Source of the DNA: Pseudozyma flocculosa PF-1
Taxonomy: Eukaryota; Basidiomycota; Ustilaginomycetes; Ustilaginales; Ustilaginaceae
DNA: 64,000 bases
Direction of reading: 5' to 3'
Assembly: GCF_000417875.1 (NCBI RefSeq)
Contig: NW_006920873.1
Coordinates: 238,993 to 302,992 of the forward strand
Every line of letters begins with the position of its first letter. The first letter of the stretch is position 1. Below are positions 54,808 to 64,000 of the stretch, one piece after another. The notes beneath the pieces are model-generated. The model saw nothing but the letters and a program-made list of their open reading frames with translations, was not told the origin of the DNA and did no database searches. The translations under genes and the position numbers were made by a program.

Positions 54808-55747
54808 TTTGTCAGGGAGTGGGTGGTGTTGGCGGTGGTGTTGGGGTTGGTGTTTGATGTAGTGGGATGGAAGCTTGAAGAGTTCGGCCTACCTATCACC
54901 TCTGGGATTGAAAGGAAGTTTACTGAGGACGGGCGGCGGTCGAAGGACGGTTGCGACCGGTCAGCATGCCATCGCCGCTTTCCCATTTTCGGATGTCTGC
55001 AACGCCATCATGGCCAGGCAGAGTGCCCCTTCGCCGGCAGGGCGATCGCAGGATACTCACAAGGTCGAACGACGATCGATGGATGATGTGGAGACGCGAG
55101 AGGGGAGCAGATGGTGCGGACAGCTATCTTCTTCCAGGCGCCGGGGCGGCCACCTCCGTCCGAGGGCTGCCGTCGAGCCCAAAGGTGCTGCGGCAATCAC
55201 CCGGCAGCCTTCCGAATTTGCATCCTCGGCTCCGATGGTCCGTCGTCTAACTATCGACTCGCGCGGGAGAAACGGGCATCGCCCGATTAGTTTCGCTGTC
55301 GTGCATCGGGCTGCACCCCTGCTGGCGAGAAGAAAACGCCAGGGACAGGCAGGCGCCGGCCTCGAAGCGCTCGTGATCGAGCCAACCAACTCGACCAACT
55401 CGACCAACCAACTCTGCCATCTTTAGCTTGCCCTGTCCCAGATCACCACTACGGCCACCGTCATCGCCACCGCAGTTCCACCCTGCCTCGCATCTCCCTA
55501 CACGCCACCGATCGCTGTCCTTCGACCGACCGGCACGTAGACCAACGCGACGCACCCCTCTTCCCGCCCAGTCTTGCCTGGCCATGCCCTTGCCGCTCGG
55601 ACCCTGCTAGCTTCTTCACTCTTCTCTTGCCTTGTGCCTCGCCTTTAGCCACCTTGCACGGAGCGTACACACCAGCATCGTCAGCCGATCTCGTACGACC
55701 ACCGCACGGCTGTGACAGCACACTCGACACTGACAGCACGGCATGGC
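54808..55747. other. Divergent promoter region, RPP0 / 886-residue gene
   Basis: 940 bp. It includes a CAACTCGACCAACTCGACC direct repeat near 55384-55412 and pyrimidine-rich sequence. No TATA box and no gene are seen. Confidence 0.5.
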
Positions 55748-55895
55748 ATGTCCAGCAGCCTCGCCCTTCCGCCCCTCGTCCTCTCGGCACGAGCAGCGGC
55801 AGCGAGGCATTGGCGGAGTCGAGGACCTCGCCCTCGTATCGCGCAGCATGGTCAGCCGGCATCGCCACGCTTGGCTCTTCCCGGCCTCACGATCA

Positions 55896-55932
<37 letters not shown>

Positions 55933-58408
55933 CCACAACACCCGCGGCGGCATCAACGTGGCTGCTGCCGCCCCTCGCATAGCGCCGCCTTCGGGCCACG
56001 CACCCCACGGACGGGCCTCGAGGTCAGCCGCTGGACCATCTCGCTGCTTCTGCCAGAGCCACGGTCCGGCCAAGAGCTCCTCCTCCGCGGCACCCGCGCT
56101 CCTCGCCGACGCCTACGATCCTTCCCCTTACGACGCTCGCGATGCATACTTCGCGGCCCCCTCGCGGTATCAGCAACCCAGTCTCGGCGATGCCGACGAG
56201 GACTTACCAACTTCAGCTCCGATGCAGCTGGCAACGTCCTCGACATCGCCCCCGCGACGATCGCCCAAGGCCGACTTCTTCACTTCGGCACTCTCGGAAC
56301 CCGCTTTCATCGATCGCGACCAGGATGAGGGCAAGGGCATGGGCAAGGCCAAGGGCAAGGGCAAGGCCAAGGAAGCGGAGCGTCTGCCCAACTGGTCCGA
56401 CCAGCTCGCGCCCGACATCGTGAACAGCTACCTCGATCGAGCTCGGGTTCTGCTGCGATCCGGAGAGCGATCGCTGCCCGCCATCGCCAAGTCTTTCCCT
56501 TCGTCTAGCGAGTGCTCACGATCCCAGCTCAAGGAGCTGCAGTGCCTGGTGCTTCGCGACTGCATGGATCGGGAGGTCGACGCTGGCATCGTCAGGGACC
56601 TCTACCGCTCTGCGGCTGGCGACCGGGAGTTCATCTGCACTTCGGACCATGGCATGCAGCCCAGCCTGTCTCTCAACCTGCAGAGGTCGACGGTATGGCT
56701 CTGCTTTCGCTACTTTGTCGTCGCAGGACTCCTCAGAGACGCCGTGTGGATAACGAGCGACCCCAGGCTCAAGCGCTCGCAGGCCCGTTTCCTGATCGAA
56801 CAGCTGCTCTTTGGTCTCGAGGAGCCCGAGGTCCGAGCCCGGGTCGAACTCGATCCCACCACCGCCGCCATCGACTCCTTGGTCAACCCACTACCACCTT
56901 CCTCATCGCCTCCGCCCCTGTGCACGCCCGAGCAGCGCGATACGCGGCTCGCCCTGCAGGAACTGAGCGAGTCGATGCGCGGCTGGATCGACGCCGGCGT
57001 GCAGTTCAAGAAACCGGCGCTGCAGCGCGCCACGATGCTGCTGTGCCAGGCCCGCTCCTACAGCCACCTGCTCCGACTCGTCCGCTCCCTGCAGCAGCGT
57101 GTGCAGCGAGACATGGATGCCTTGCGGCAGGACATGAGGACCGCCGGCGGCCTCGTCAGGCTCAGGGCCCAAGACGACTCGGATCCGCCAATCTTTCTGC
57201 CCGAGAGCCGCGTGGTCCGGATTATCTCGTCGCTATGTTCGCAGGAGGGCGACGGTCCTCGAACGGCCTACGAGATCTTCAGGATGCTACCGCCGGTGAA
57301 ACGGTCCCGGCCGATGTACCACTCGCTGATGGAGCGCTTCGGCGAGGTCTCGATCCTGCCGGCGGGGATCGCATCTTCCCCTTCCTACCTTGCGCAGGCC
57401 TGGGATGGCGAGGACGTGGAAGAGGTGTCTTCAGGGTCCCCACCGCCGCCATTGCCATACTCTCACCAGCAGCCGGCACGATCCGAGGACCGAGAGCTGT
57501 GGGACGACTACTGCCGAGCAACACAGCTGGTCGACGGGGATGCGACAGCGACAGCAGCAGCGGAGATGGCGCACATGATCTCGAGCCGGATGCTCTCGCA
57601 CGCGTTGCACGACAATCTCGGCCTGATCCGCGAGGACCTGCTGTACCTGCACCACGCCGCCGGCTCGTCGACGACGTTTCTCGACCTGACCGAGCCGAGC
57701 CAGCTGGCGGTGTTGAGCTGCGCCATCCGACACGGCGACATGTCGACCGGGTTTCGGCTTGCCCGGCTGCTCCTCTCGCACGTTTCCGCAGTCGACAGCG
57801 GCGGCGACGGCAGGACTGGGGCCGAAATTCGGAGGCAACGGGAGGCGCTGGACCGAAGGCGGACGCGCATCTTCAACGCGCTGCTCGAAGGCGCCGTCGA
57901 TGTGCGGGACGTGTCGCTGCGCCGGTCATCTGTGGCTGTGCACCGACATGCCCCGGACCCGCCGCCGTCGAGCGGCGCAGCCGGTGCATCGGTGGCGGGC
58001 CAGAAATACGCCAAACGACGGCTGAAGCACAAGCGGCTGACGCGGTCGCAGCGCCTGCAGCGCTTCCTCGACCGGTTTCGGAACCTGCTCGACCGGTTCG
58101 ACCTGCGACCGGACTGGAAGACGGTCGGGCTGGTCGTCCGGCTCCTGACGCGGTGGGACCACGTCGTCGATGTCGACAAGCTCGAGGATGTGACGTGCAT
58201 CATCCACGAGCGCCTCCTTTTCTCGGCGCGGAAATCCGATCAGCGCACCCTGGGCGGAGCGAAGAAGAAGGCGGACGACCGCAAGGGTGCGGCCATTGTT
58301 CTGCGCACCCTCGTCAAGGCCTTTGAGAGGAGAGGCGACGTCGCGAGCGCCCGCGTCGTGCTGGATCTGCTGCAGAGGTGCAGTCGCTACCATGGCGCCT
58401 CCATGTAA
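55748..58408 (+). CDS. Unrecognised 886-residue protein, possible mitochondrial helical-repeat (PPR-like)
   Basis: Single-exon gene. The ATG at 55748 is the first Met in the frame. The N-terminal 45 residues (SARAAAARHWRSRGPRPR...) are Arg/Ala-rich without acidic residues, which suggests mitochondrial import. A poly-Ser tract encoded by (AGC)10 follows at about residues 51-61. After a disordered, Lys/Gly-rich stretch (GKGMGKAKGKGKAKEAE) the rest is helical. Repeat-like pairs such as AYEIFRMLPPVKRSRPMYHSLMERFG and FERRGDVASARVVLDLLQRCSRY resemble pentatricopeptide helices, which in fungi act on mitochondrial RNA. Degenerate PPRs are hard to prove by eye, so this is a guess. It converges on the PP2A-B56 gene. 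Confidence 0.7.
55901..55930 (+). repeat. (AGC)10 coding microsatellite
   Basis: Encodes the core of a Ser run of about ten residues near the N-terminus of the 886-residue protein. Confidence 0.9.
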
Positions 58409-59185
58409 TCAACCAACTCTTCTGCGTCTGCCGTCTGCGACGCGATAGCTGCATGCCCTCTTTCTTACCTTGCGTTCTTCTGGCTCGCCGTCCGTGGTGT
58501 GCATCGCGATGCGGGGCGAGACCGCTGTGCTTGGCCCTCAAGGCAAGCGGGGGCTGTCTTGCTGCCCTTCGATGGACCCTCCCGCAACTCGGGGGCACCG
58601 CGCCAAGACGGGGGGAGGCACTAGGCAGGCAGAGCACCGGGGGAGGCGACGGGTGGTTCGGACGGGTGGGAAACTCTTTCGAGATGGGCACCGGGACGGC
58701 TCTTTGGACGGACGGAGAGGAAGGGAGACGGGGGGCGGATGGAGCGGGAGAGCCGGGGACCGGGGGAGGGGTGATAATTGACAATGACGCTAGCCACAAG
58801 GAATGAGGTCTAGGAGAAACGAACGGCGACCGAGCGCAGCAAAAGGGGCGTGGAAAGGGGGAATGGCGGGGGCGAGAGCAGGATGGGTGCGGGTCCCACT
58901 GAAGGAGGAAAGGATGCAGGTGGAAGATCATCGGCGGATCAGGCCGGACAGGGTCGAGGCAGGAAGGCTGATCAGCCCGCCGATCGACACTGGCGAACGG
59001 CAGAACTGACGCTGGCCGGCGAGCGCGCGACGACGACCGCAGCCTGGCGCTCCGCTGCGACCGAGCCGGCAGAGTTCGATCTCTCCGCGGACGCCCGCCC
59101 TAGGACGGGTATTGCTTTTGGACCGCGTGCAGGCAGCCGGGGCCTCGAGGGGATGGCAAGCGCAACACCTGTGGCAACGCGCCGT
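58409..59185. other. Intergenic, convergent 886-residue gene / PP2A-B56
   Basis: 777 bp, purine-rich on the + strand (gggggaggc, gaggaaggg tracts at about 58600-58770). Nothing gene-like is seen. Confidence 0.5.
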
Positions 59186-62086
59186 CTAGGCGTCTGCCGC
59201 CGGCTTGTTAGCCACGGCGCCGTCGAGGCTTTTGTGGCCGGCCAGCTCGGCGAGCACTGAAGGGTCCATCGGAATCACGCTCTTGCGACGCACGTGCGGG
59301 CTCTCCTGCTTGCCGACCTGCTGCCGCGACGTCTCTGGAAATTGCCGCATGTCGTCCAGGCCGTCCTCGCCGTTGTGCCGGGGCGTGGTGGGCACGCCGT
59401 CCGGTTGCTCAAGACCCTGCTCAGCGTCCTCAAAATCCGTCGTCGACACCTCGCCGTTGCTGCGGTGGCCGACGCCCTCAAAGAGGCTGCCCGCCCCGCC
59501 GGCGAGATCGCCCGCCGAGTCAATTGAGTCGGTGTCGGATAATGTCGACGAGCCCGCGGGTGCCGCGTCATCGTCCTGCAGCGTCTTAGGGATCGGGGCG
59601 CCGATCGCCTTGCTGTTCTCGATCGCCGACTCGCGCAACCTCCGCCACGCCTCGTCGCGATCCCGCAGCTTTTGCCTCTCCCTGCAAATGTGCCGAAAGG
59701 GGCAGGCGCGTGCGATGCAAGCGTCGTCAGCTCTGGATCCATTCGCATCGTCGCGCGTCGGCTGGGACAGATCCACTCACATCTGTCTTTGCTGCTTGAA
59801 GTCGTTGGTGCACATGTCAAACAACGCCGGGTTGATCTCCATAAAGAGCTTGAGCGCGTTGTAGACGAGGCCGTGGATCGTCCTGGCGAGGCGGGTCGGA
59901 GGGGCAGCGAAGGTTGCACAACGTGCGTTAGCGTCACTGGCATACGCCGCCGCCTTGCGACGCGGTCACCCTTCGGACTTACCGGTTCCAGTGGCTCTTG
60001 GAGTTCTGGTAGAGCGCCGAGAAGACGATGGGGAGGATGACCTGGACATTGTCCCCGATGAGGTTGACAATGTACTCGTTGTTCCAAAAGTAGAGTGCGC
60101 GCTCGGCGACCTGGAAGTGCTGGCTGTTGATGCAGCGCTGCAGCTGCTGGAAGAGGGGCACCTCGATCTTGACAAACTCGGCGGGCTCGATCACGTCGAG
60201 GATCTCCTCGACCTCGTTGAGGAACATGACCTCCTTTGGTGAGTTGACCTTGGGCCAGTAGCGGAGCAGGCCGAGTAGCACCTCTTCGGTGAGCGAGCTG
60301 TCCTTTTCGAGGAACTGGACGACGCAGTAGGCCAGCTGCGGGTGGTAGAGGGCGAGGCTCTTGACCTTGTGGAGGGGTATGAGGACGCGCGTGAGGAACG
60401 TCTTGTGCTCCTCCTTGAGCGGCAGCGCAAAGCCGTTGATGATCGACCCGAGGATCTCGAGCAGCTCGGCGATGCCATTGTGCCTCTCGGTCTCGTAGAT
60501 GAACTGGAAGAAGACATTGTTGATCGAACGGCGGATAAAGGCGCGGAGGTTGAGGAACTTGCCGTAGATGCGGTGGAGGGTCGTCTTGAGGAAGTCGCGC
60601 TCGCGCGGGTCCTCGCTGTCAAAGAGCTCGAGCAGCTGCAGGACAAAGTGGTGGTCGATGTACTTCTTGGCCAAGTTGGTGTTGAAGTCCGGGCTCTCGA
60701 CAAAGCGCAGGAAGAACTCGTAGACGATCTGGAGGTGCGGCCATGCCAGCTCGAGCACCGGCTCGTCCTCCTCCGGATCAAACGCGTCGCCGGTCGGGTT
60801 GACCTGCGGCGGGATCGAGCGGAACAGATTCGATCCGAACTGTTTTCCACGTCGAGGGGCGGCGGCGCAGGGGAGAGGCGAAGAGGTGAGGACAAATCAG
60901 CACGCCGCGTGTGTGGCGAGGTGGGGAAAGCGATCGACGATCCGATGCGCCGCGTGCACACTCACCATCGAGACAACCTCCGGGTAGATGTTGTCGGTGA
61001 TGACACCGCGGCTGCTGGTGATGTAGTCGAGCATCTCGTGCAGCGTCTGCGCCTTGACCTGCTTGCCCTTGAGCTCCTGGCTGGCGTCGTTGAAGTCAAA
61101 AACGACCGAGCACTGACGCAGCTTCCGCACAAACAACTCTGGCCGATCCGCCGGCACGACCTCTGCGGAACGGCGTCGAGGGAGGTGCAGGGATGAAATC
61201 GATCAGCTCGGCGCTCGCAAGGCCGGCGGCACGGACCGCGGCCCGTGGGGGACACCACTCACCGTTGAAGTTGGGCAGCTTCTCCAGCTCGACCTTTTCC
61301 GTCACGTGGAAGCGGCTGGAGCGCTGCTTCCTTGGGGGCGTCTTGGACGTGATGGGGATGGTGTCCTTGGGCCCGGTGCTTGTTGTTCCCTGTCGCAGCC
61401 TGTTGAGCGCACCTGCTTTCGGGGGCGTGGCCAGCTCAGACGGGGCAAGGCCGGCGTTGCTGAGCGAGGCCATCGCCCCTCCGGGCGGCGGTGGTGAGCC
61501 GGGCGAACCGGTGTGGTGGAAGGGGGTTACAGACGAAGAGGGTTGCGACGAGGTGGCGACCGCATGCGGGATGGGATCGGCCGGCATCTCCGAGGAGACG
61601 ACTACCACAGGGGGTGCCGGCGACGTCTTGTCAGCCAGGGTCGGTGCGAAACCGGGGCCCGAGGTCCTCTTCTCCGGCGTACCTTGTCCGCTCGCAAAGG
61701 CGTTGCCCGCATAGCCGGCCGGTCCCGATGGCTGGGATGTGATGCTGCTGCTTCTGGACGATGGCGTGGCCGCCGAGCTGGCAGGCGCCGAGCCAAAGTC
61801 CTTGCCCTTGAGCGACCCCTGGTACGCCGGACTAGACGGCACCGTGCCACCCTTGGGCGGCGGGGCCGGCACCGTACCACCGCCCGCGGAGCTCGACCTG
61901 TTGCTGGACCCGTTCGGATCGCTGGATTTGGACCGAGACAGGTTCTGAAGACGGGCAGCACCAAGCAACGATGCAGAATCGTGTCAGCGCGGCCGACGAC
62001 AAGCGCTTTCCGCTTTCCAGGGGCCCGAGCAGCTCGGGGAGCAGCGGCAACGATCCACTCACCATTGCCTTTTTGAGACCCTTCAT
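59186..62086 (-). CDS. RTS1: PP2A regulatory subunit B56 (Rts1/Par1 type)
   Basis: Substrate-targeting B' subunit of protein phosphatase 2A. Exons on the minus strand are 62086..62063, 61944..61263, 61162..60966, 60839..59983, 59882..59781 and 59681..59186, giving 785 residues; every junction keeps phase. The first exon codes only eight residues (MKGLKKAM). Residues about 9-235 are a Ser/Pro/Gly-rich disordered N-terminus, as in Rts1. The B56 HEAT-repeat domain starts near [16 protein letters not shown] and runs through [76 protein letters not shown] and [19 protein letters not shown]. The C-terminal 160 residues are acidic and disordered and end with [18 protein letters not shown]. Confidence 0.95.
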
Positions 62087-63043
62087 CTTGGCTGTGCTCT
62101 ACAGGCCGCGCAGCGGGCTGTCTTGGGCGAGTGGTTCGACGACTTTCTGTTGACGCTGCTGTTGACGCTGCGTTCGAATGACGTCGATGCCTGCGATGTG
62201 CTGTGCTGGCAGGTGCGACGTCTCGGAGAGTCTCTCGAGATGACGAGGAACGTCGAGAGCAAAGACCGCCACGGGGAAGTGACGGGGGTGTCCAGGAGTA
62301 GCTGGTGGTCGGCCGAGTTGCTTCGGACGGAAGGTTATCCAGAACGACGACACCTCTGGGCGATGGGACAACGTCCGGTGGTCTCTTGGCGATATGCCGG
62401 AAGGTCGCAAGCTGGTAGACGCTGGCGTGGGATCAGGCCACCGAGCGGCGTGATGTGTGGGTAGCTGGGTCAGGAGGAGACGAAGGTGGTGCCGTCGCTC
62501 CGGAACGAGGTAGGGCTCAGAACTGGCGAGCGGCGGGTCGCAGGAGATGTCGCTGAGCCGAGGACTCGACAGCAGCTCGATTTCGGATGATCCGAGGCAA
62601 GCTGAGCGGGGCGATAGGCGGGCGAGATGTAGGGGGCGGTCTCGCTGCAGGACGCGTGACGGTCGAGAACGGGAACGACGGGGAGCTGAACGCGCGATGG
62701 AAAGGGCGTAACAGTGTTGTCGATGCTGTGAGCAGGGCACGATGCGCCGACGAACGCTGAGCTTGAGCGAGGGAGCGGCGATGTTTCGATACACAGCGAG
62801 CGGCGGCCTCAGGGCGGAGGTGGCGACCAGGAGCGGCAGAGGGAAGAGAGGGCGCGAAAGATGGAAGATGCCGATGCGTGCGTGGAGGGAGTGTGGGTCG
62901 GCGACGCGGACGGGCGTGGTGGTGTCGAAGTCGAGGTCCAAACCAGGTGGGGTCGATGGCAGAGAGGGTCTGAGAGATCGAGTCGAGGCGGGGAGAGGCG
63001 AGCGAGAGAGCGAGAGGCGCGCGGGCGGTGGTGTTGGAGTCGA

Positions 63044-63044
<1 letters not shown>

Positions 63045-63098
<54 letters not shown>
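63045..63098. repeat. (GCT)18 trinucleotide repeat
   Basis: 54 nt of perfect GCT/AGC repeat, the longest microsatellite in the window. It is intergenic, about 960 nt upstream of the PP2A-B56 ATG. Confidence 0.92.
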
Positions 63099-63099
<1 letters not shown>

Positions 63100-63160
63100 G
63101 GCCTGGCTGGCCAGCTCGAGTTGGCAGCCAAAAGCCTGGCCTGGGCTGGCGCGAGGGCAA

Positions 63161-63192
63161 CCTGGCCTGGCCTGGCCTGGCCTGGCCTGGCC
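63161..63192. repeat. (CCTGG)6 pentanucleotide repeat
   Basis: Six perfect CCTGG units, the longest and cleanest tandem form of the GCCTGGCC element that recurs upstream of other genes. Confidence 0.9.
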
Positions 63193-63956
63193 TTGGGGCC
63201 CTCAAGTCACCACTCACCTGAGACGCGGGAAAGCCAGCTGCTGCTGCTTGGCCTGAGGGGCGACCGCCGTCGTCGCAGGCGAGGCCTGGCTGGCCGGCTG
63301 GCGGGCTGGCTGGCTGGCTGGGGTTGGCTCGTCGGCTGGCTCGCCCGCCTACGCAAACCCAACGCCGCCGTAGCTTGTGCTGGTGCTGGCCAGTTGGCCA
63401 CCCGCCTGCCCTCCTGCCTGCCGTTGACCCTCACGCCCACGCACGCACGCACCCATGCACGCGAACCACCTCCGCCCGACGACCGCTTGCAGCCAGGACC
63501 AGGTAGGTAGAGAGGGTCCTGCCGGGGCCTCGCCTGCCACCGTACCTCTCTGCTGGCCTGCCGAAAGCCCGCTTCTTTGCCTGCCTGCTGCCTGTCTGTC
63601 GGTCGGTCGGTCGTCGTCGCATCGCGCCTGCCCGCCCACCTGCCTGCCCGCCACCTCCTCGCCTACCGCCACGCCTGGTGGGAAACCCACCGGTGCCAGG
63701 CCAGGCCTCCAGGCTGGGCTGCCAGCTCTTCGGCACGCACGCACGCAAACACGCGCGCGCGCGCCTCTCTCCCCTCTTTCCTGACCTGAACCACAGCCAA
63801 GCCTCTCGTCCTCTGCTCGCTGGAGTCGACAGAGAGGCAGGGAGGCCGGCCCTCGCGTGCGTGTTTGGTGAATGGAAATTTCCGACCTTCTGTGGTGCGT
63901 GCGTGCGAGCGTTGCGTGCGTTGGCTCGGGATCGGGCCTGCCGACTTGCCTGGACT

Positions 63957-63970
63957 GGCCAGGCCTGGCC
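63957..63970. promoter_or_regulatory. Palindromic GCCTGGCC element
   Basis: GGCCAGGCCTGGCC is a perfect 14-nt palindrome near the right edge. It shares its core with the palindrome at 15967 and the tandem arrays elsewhere. Function is unknown. Confidence 0.3.
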
Positions 63971-64000
63971 TCTGGCAAGCCTGTCCGCTGGCCGCCGCCG

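Larger units (their letters stand above)
62087..64000. other. Upstream region of PP2A-B56, repeat-rich
   Basis: 1.9 kb to the window edge. No convincing gene is seen: long frames across the CTG repeat are poly-Ala, poly-Leu or poly-Ser artefacts. It contains (GCT)18, (CCTGG)6, GCTGG runs near 63284-63322 and a CG/CA dinucleotide tract near 63737-63765. The proximal 900 bp probably include the 5' UTR and promoter of the phosphatase gene. Confidence 0.55.

Noticed and set aside
62099..63217. 372-codon minus-strand frame across the GCT repeat
   Set aside because: Poly-Ala produced by the microsatellite, with Pro/Arg/Ser-rich flanks; it lies in the upstream region of PP2A-B56.

Overview
The window reads as nuclear DNA of a GC-rich basidiomycete fungus. 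The genes are eukaryotic and closely packed. Most introns are 70-110 nt, start with gtgagt-type donors and end in cag/tag. The gene content fits a fungus: a Pma1-type proton pump, a cutinase, a Gal10-type epimerase without a mutarotase domain, a GPI-anchored wall-type protein and a Sdh8-type assembly factor. A smut-like lineage (Ustilaginomycotina) is my best guess from GC content, intron style and domain sequences, but no marker here proves it. I see no transposon, virus, CRISPR array or bacterial operon. Exon borders were placed by hand from splice consensus, reading phase and family conservation.

Layout, left to right. 0-5 kb: 3' part of a peroxisomal D-amino-acid oxidase, then a six-exon secreted cutinase. 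5-11 kb: UDP-glucose 4-epimerase (-), a PrpF-family isomerase with a mitochondrial-type leader (+), an LCLAT1/Cst26-type lysophospholipid acyltransferase (-), and an intron-containing tRNA-Ile(AAT) (-). 11-18 kb: alanine-glyoxylate/serine-pyruvate aminotransferase (+), pyruvate dehydrogenase E1 beta (-), casein kinase 2 beta (+, crossed by a 54-N assembly gap). 18-28 kb: a small GPI-type protein (-), Obg-like ATPase 1 (+), peroxisomal 2,4-dienoyl-CoA reductase (+), a large LIM-domain protein (+). 28-36 kb: RecQ/Sgs1/BLM helicase (-) divergent from an AT-hook coiled-coil protein (+). 36-44 kb: Sdh8/SDHAF4 (-), an unrecognised 873-residue protein (-), plasma-membrane H+-ATPase (-). 44-48.8 kb: a 5-kb gene-poor stretch rich in tandem repeats and palindromes. 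48.8-53 kb: a FAM86/Efm3-type methyltransferase (-) and a DUF2786 protein (+) that share a 199-bp divergent promoter. 53-64 kb: ribosomal protein P0 (-), a possible mitochondrial helical-repeat protein (+), PP2A B56 regulatory subunit (-), and its long repeat-rich upstream region.

The genes are mostly independent housekeeping genes, with no operon-like cluster. Several touch central carbon and organelle metabolism: D-amino-acid oxidase and dienoyl-CoA reductase both end in PTS1 peroxisomal signals, and pyruvate dehydrogenase E1 beta, Sdh8, PrpF and possibly a second Ola1 form point to mitochondria. The most unusual signals are: a textbook mitochondrial presequence in frame ahead of Ola1; coding microexons of 10, 16 and 18 nt; a DUF2786 protein with a SUMO-interaction motif and four SUMO-acceptor consensus sites; and recurring GCCTGGCC/GGCCAGGC tandem or palindromic elements upstream of many of the genes.
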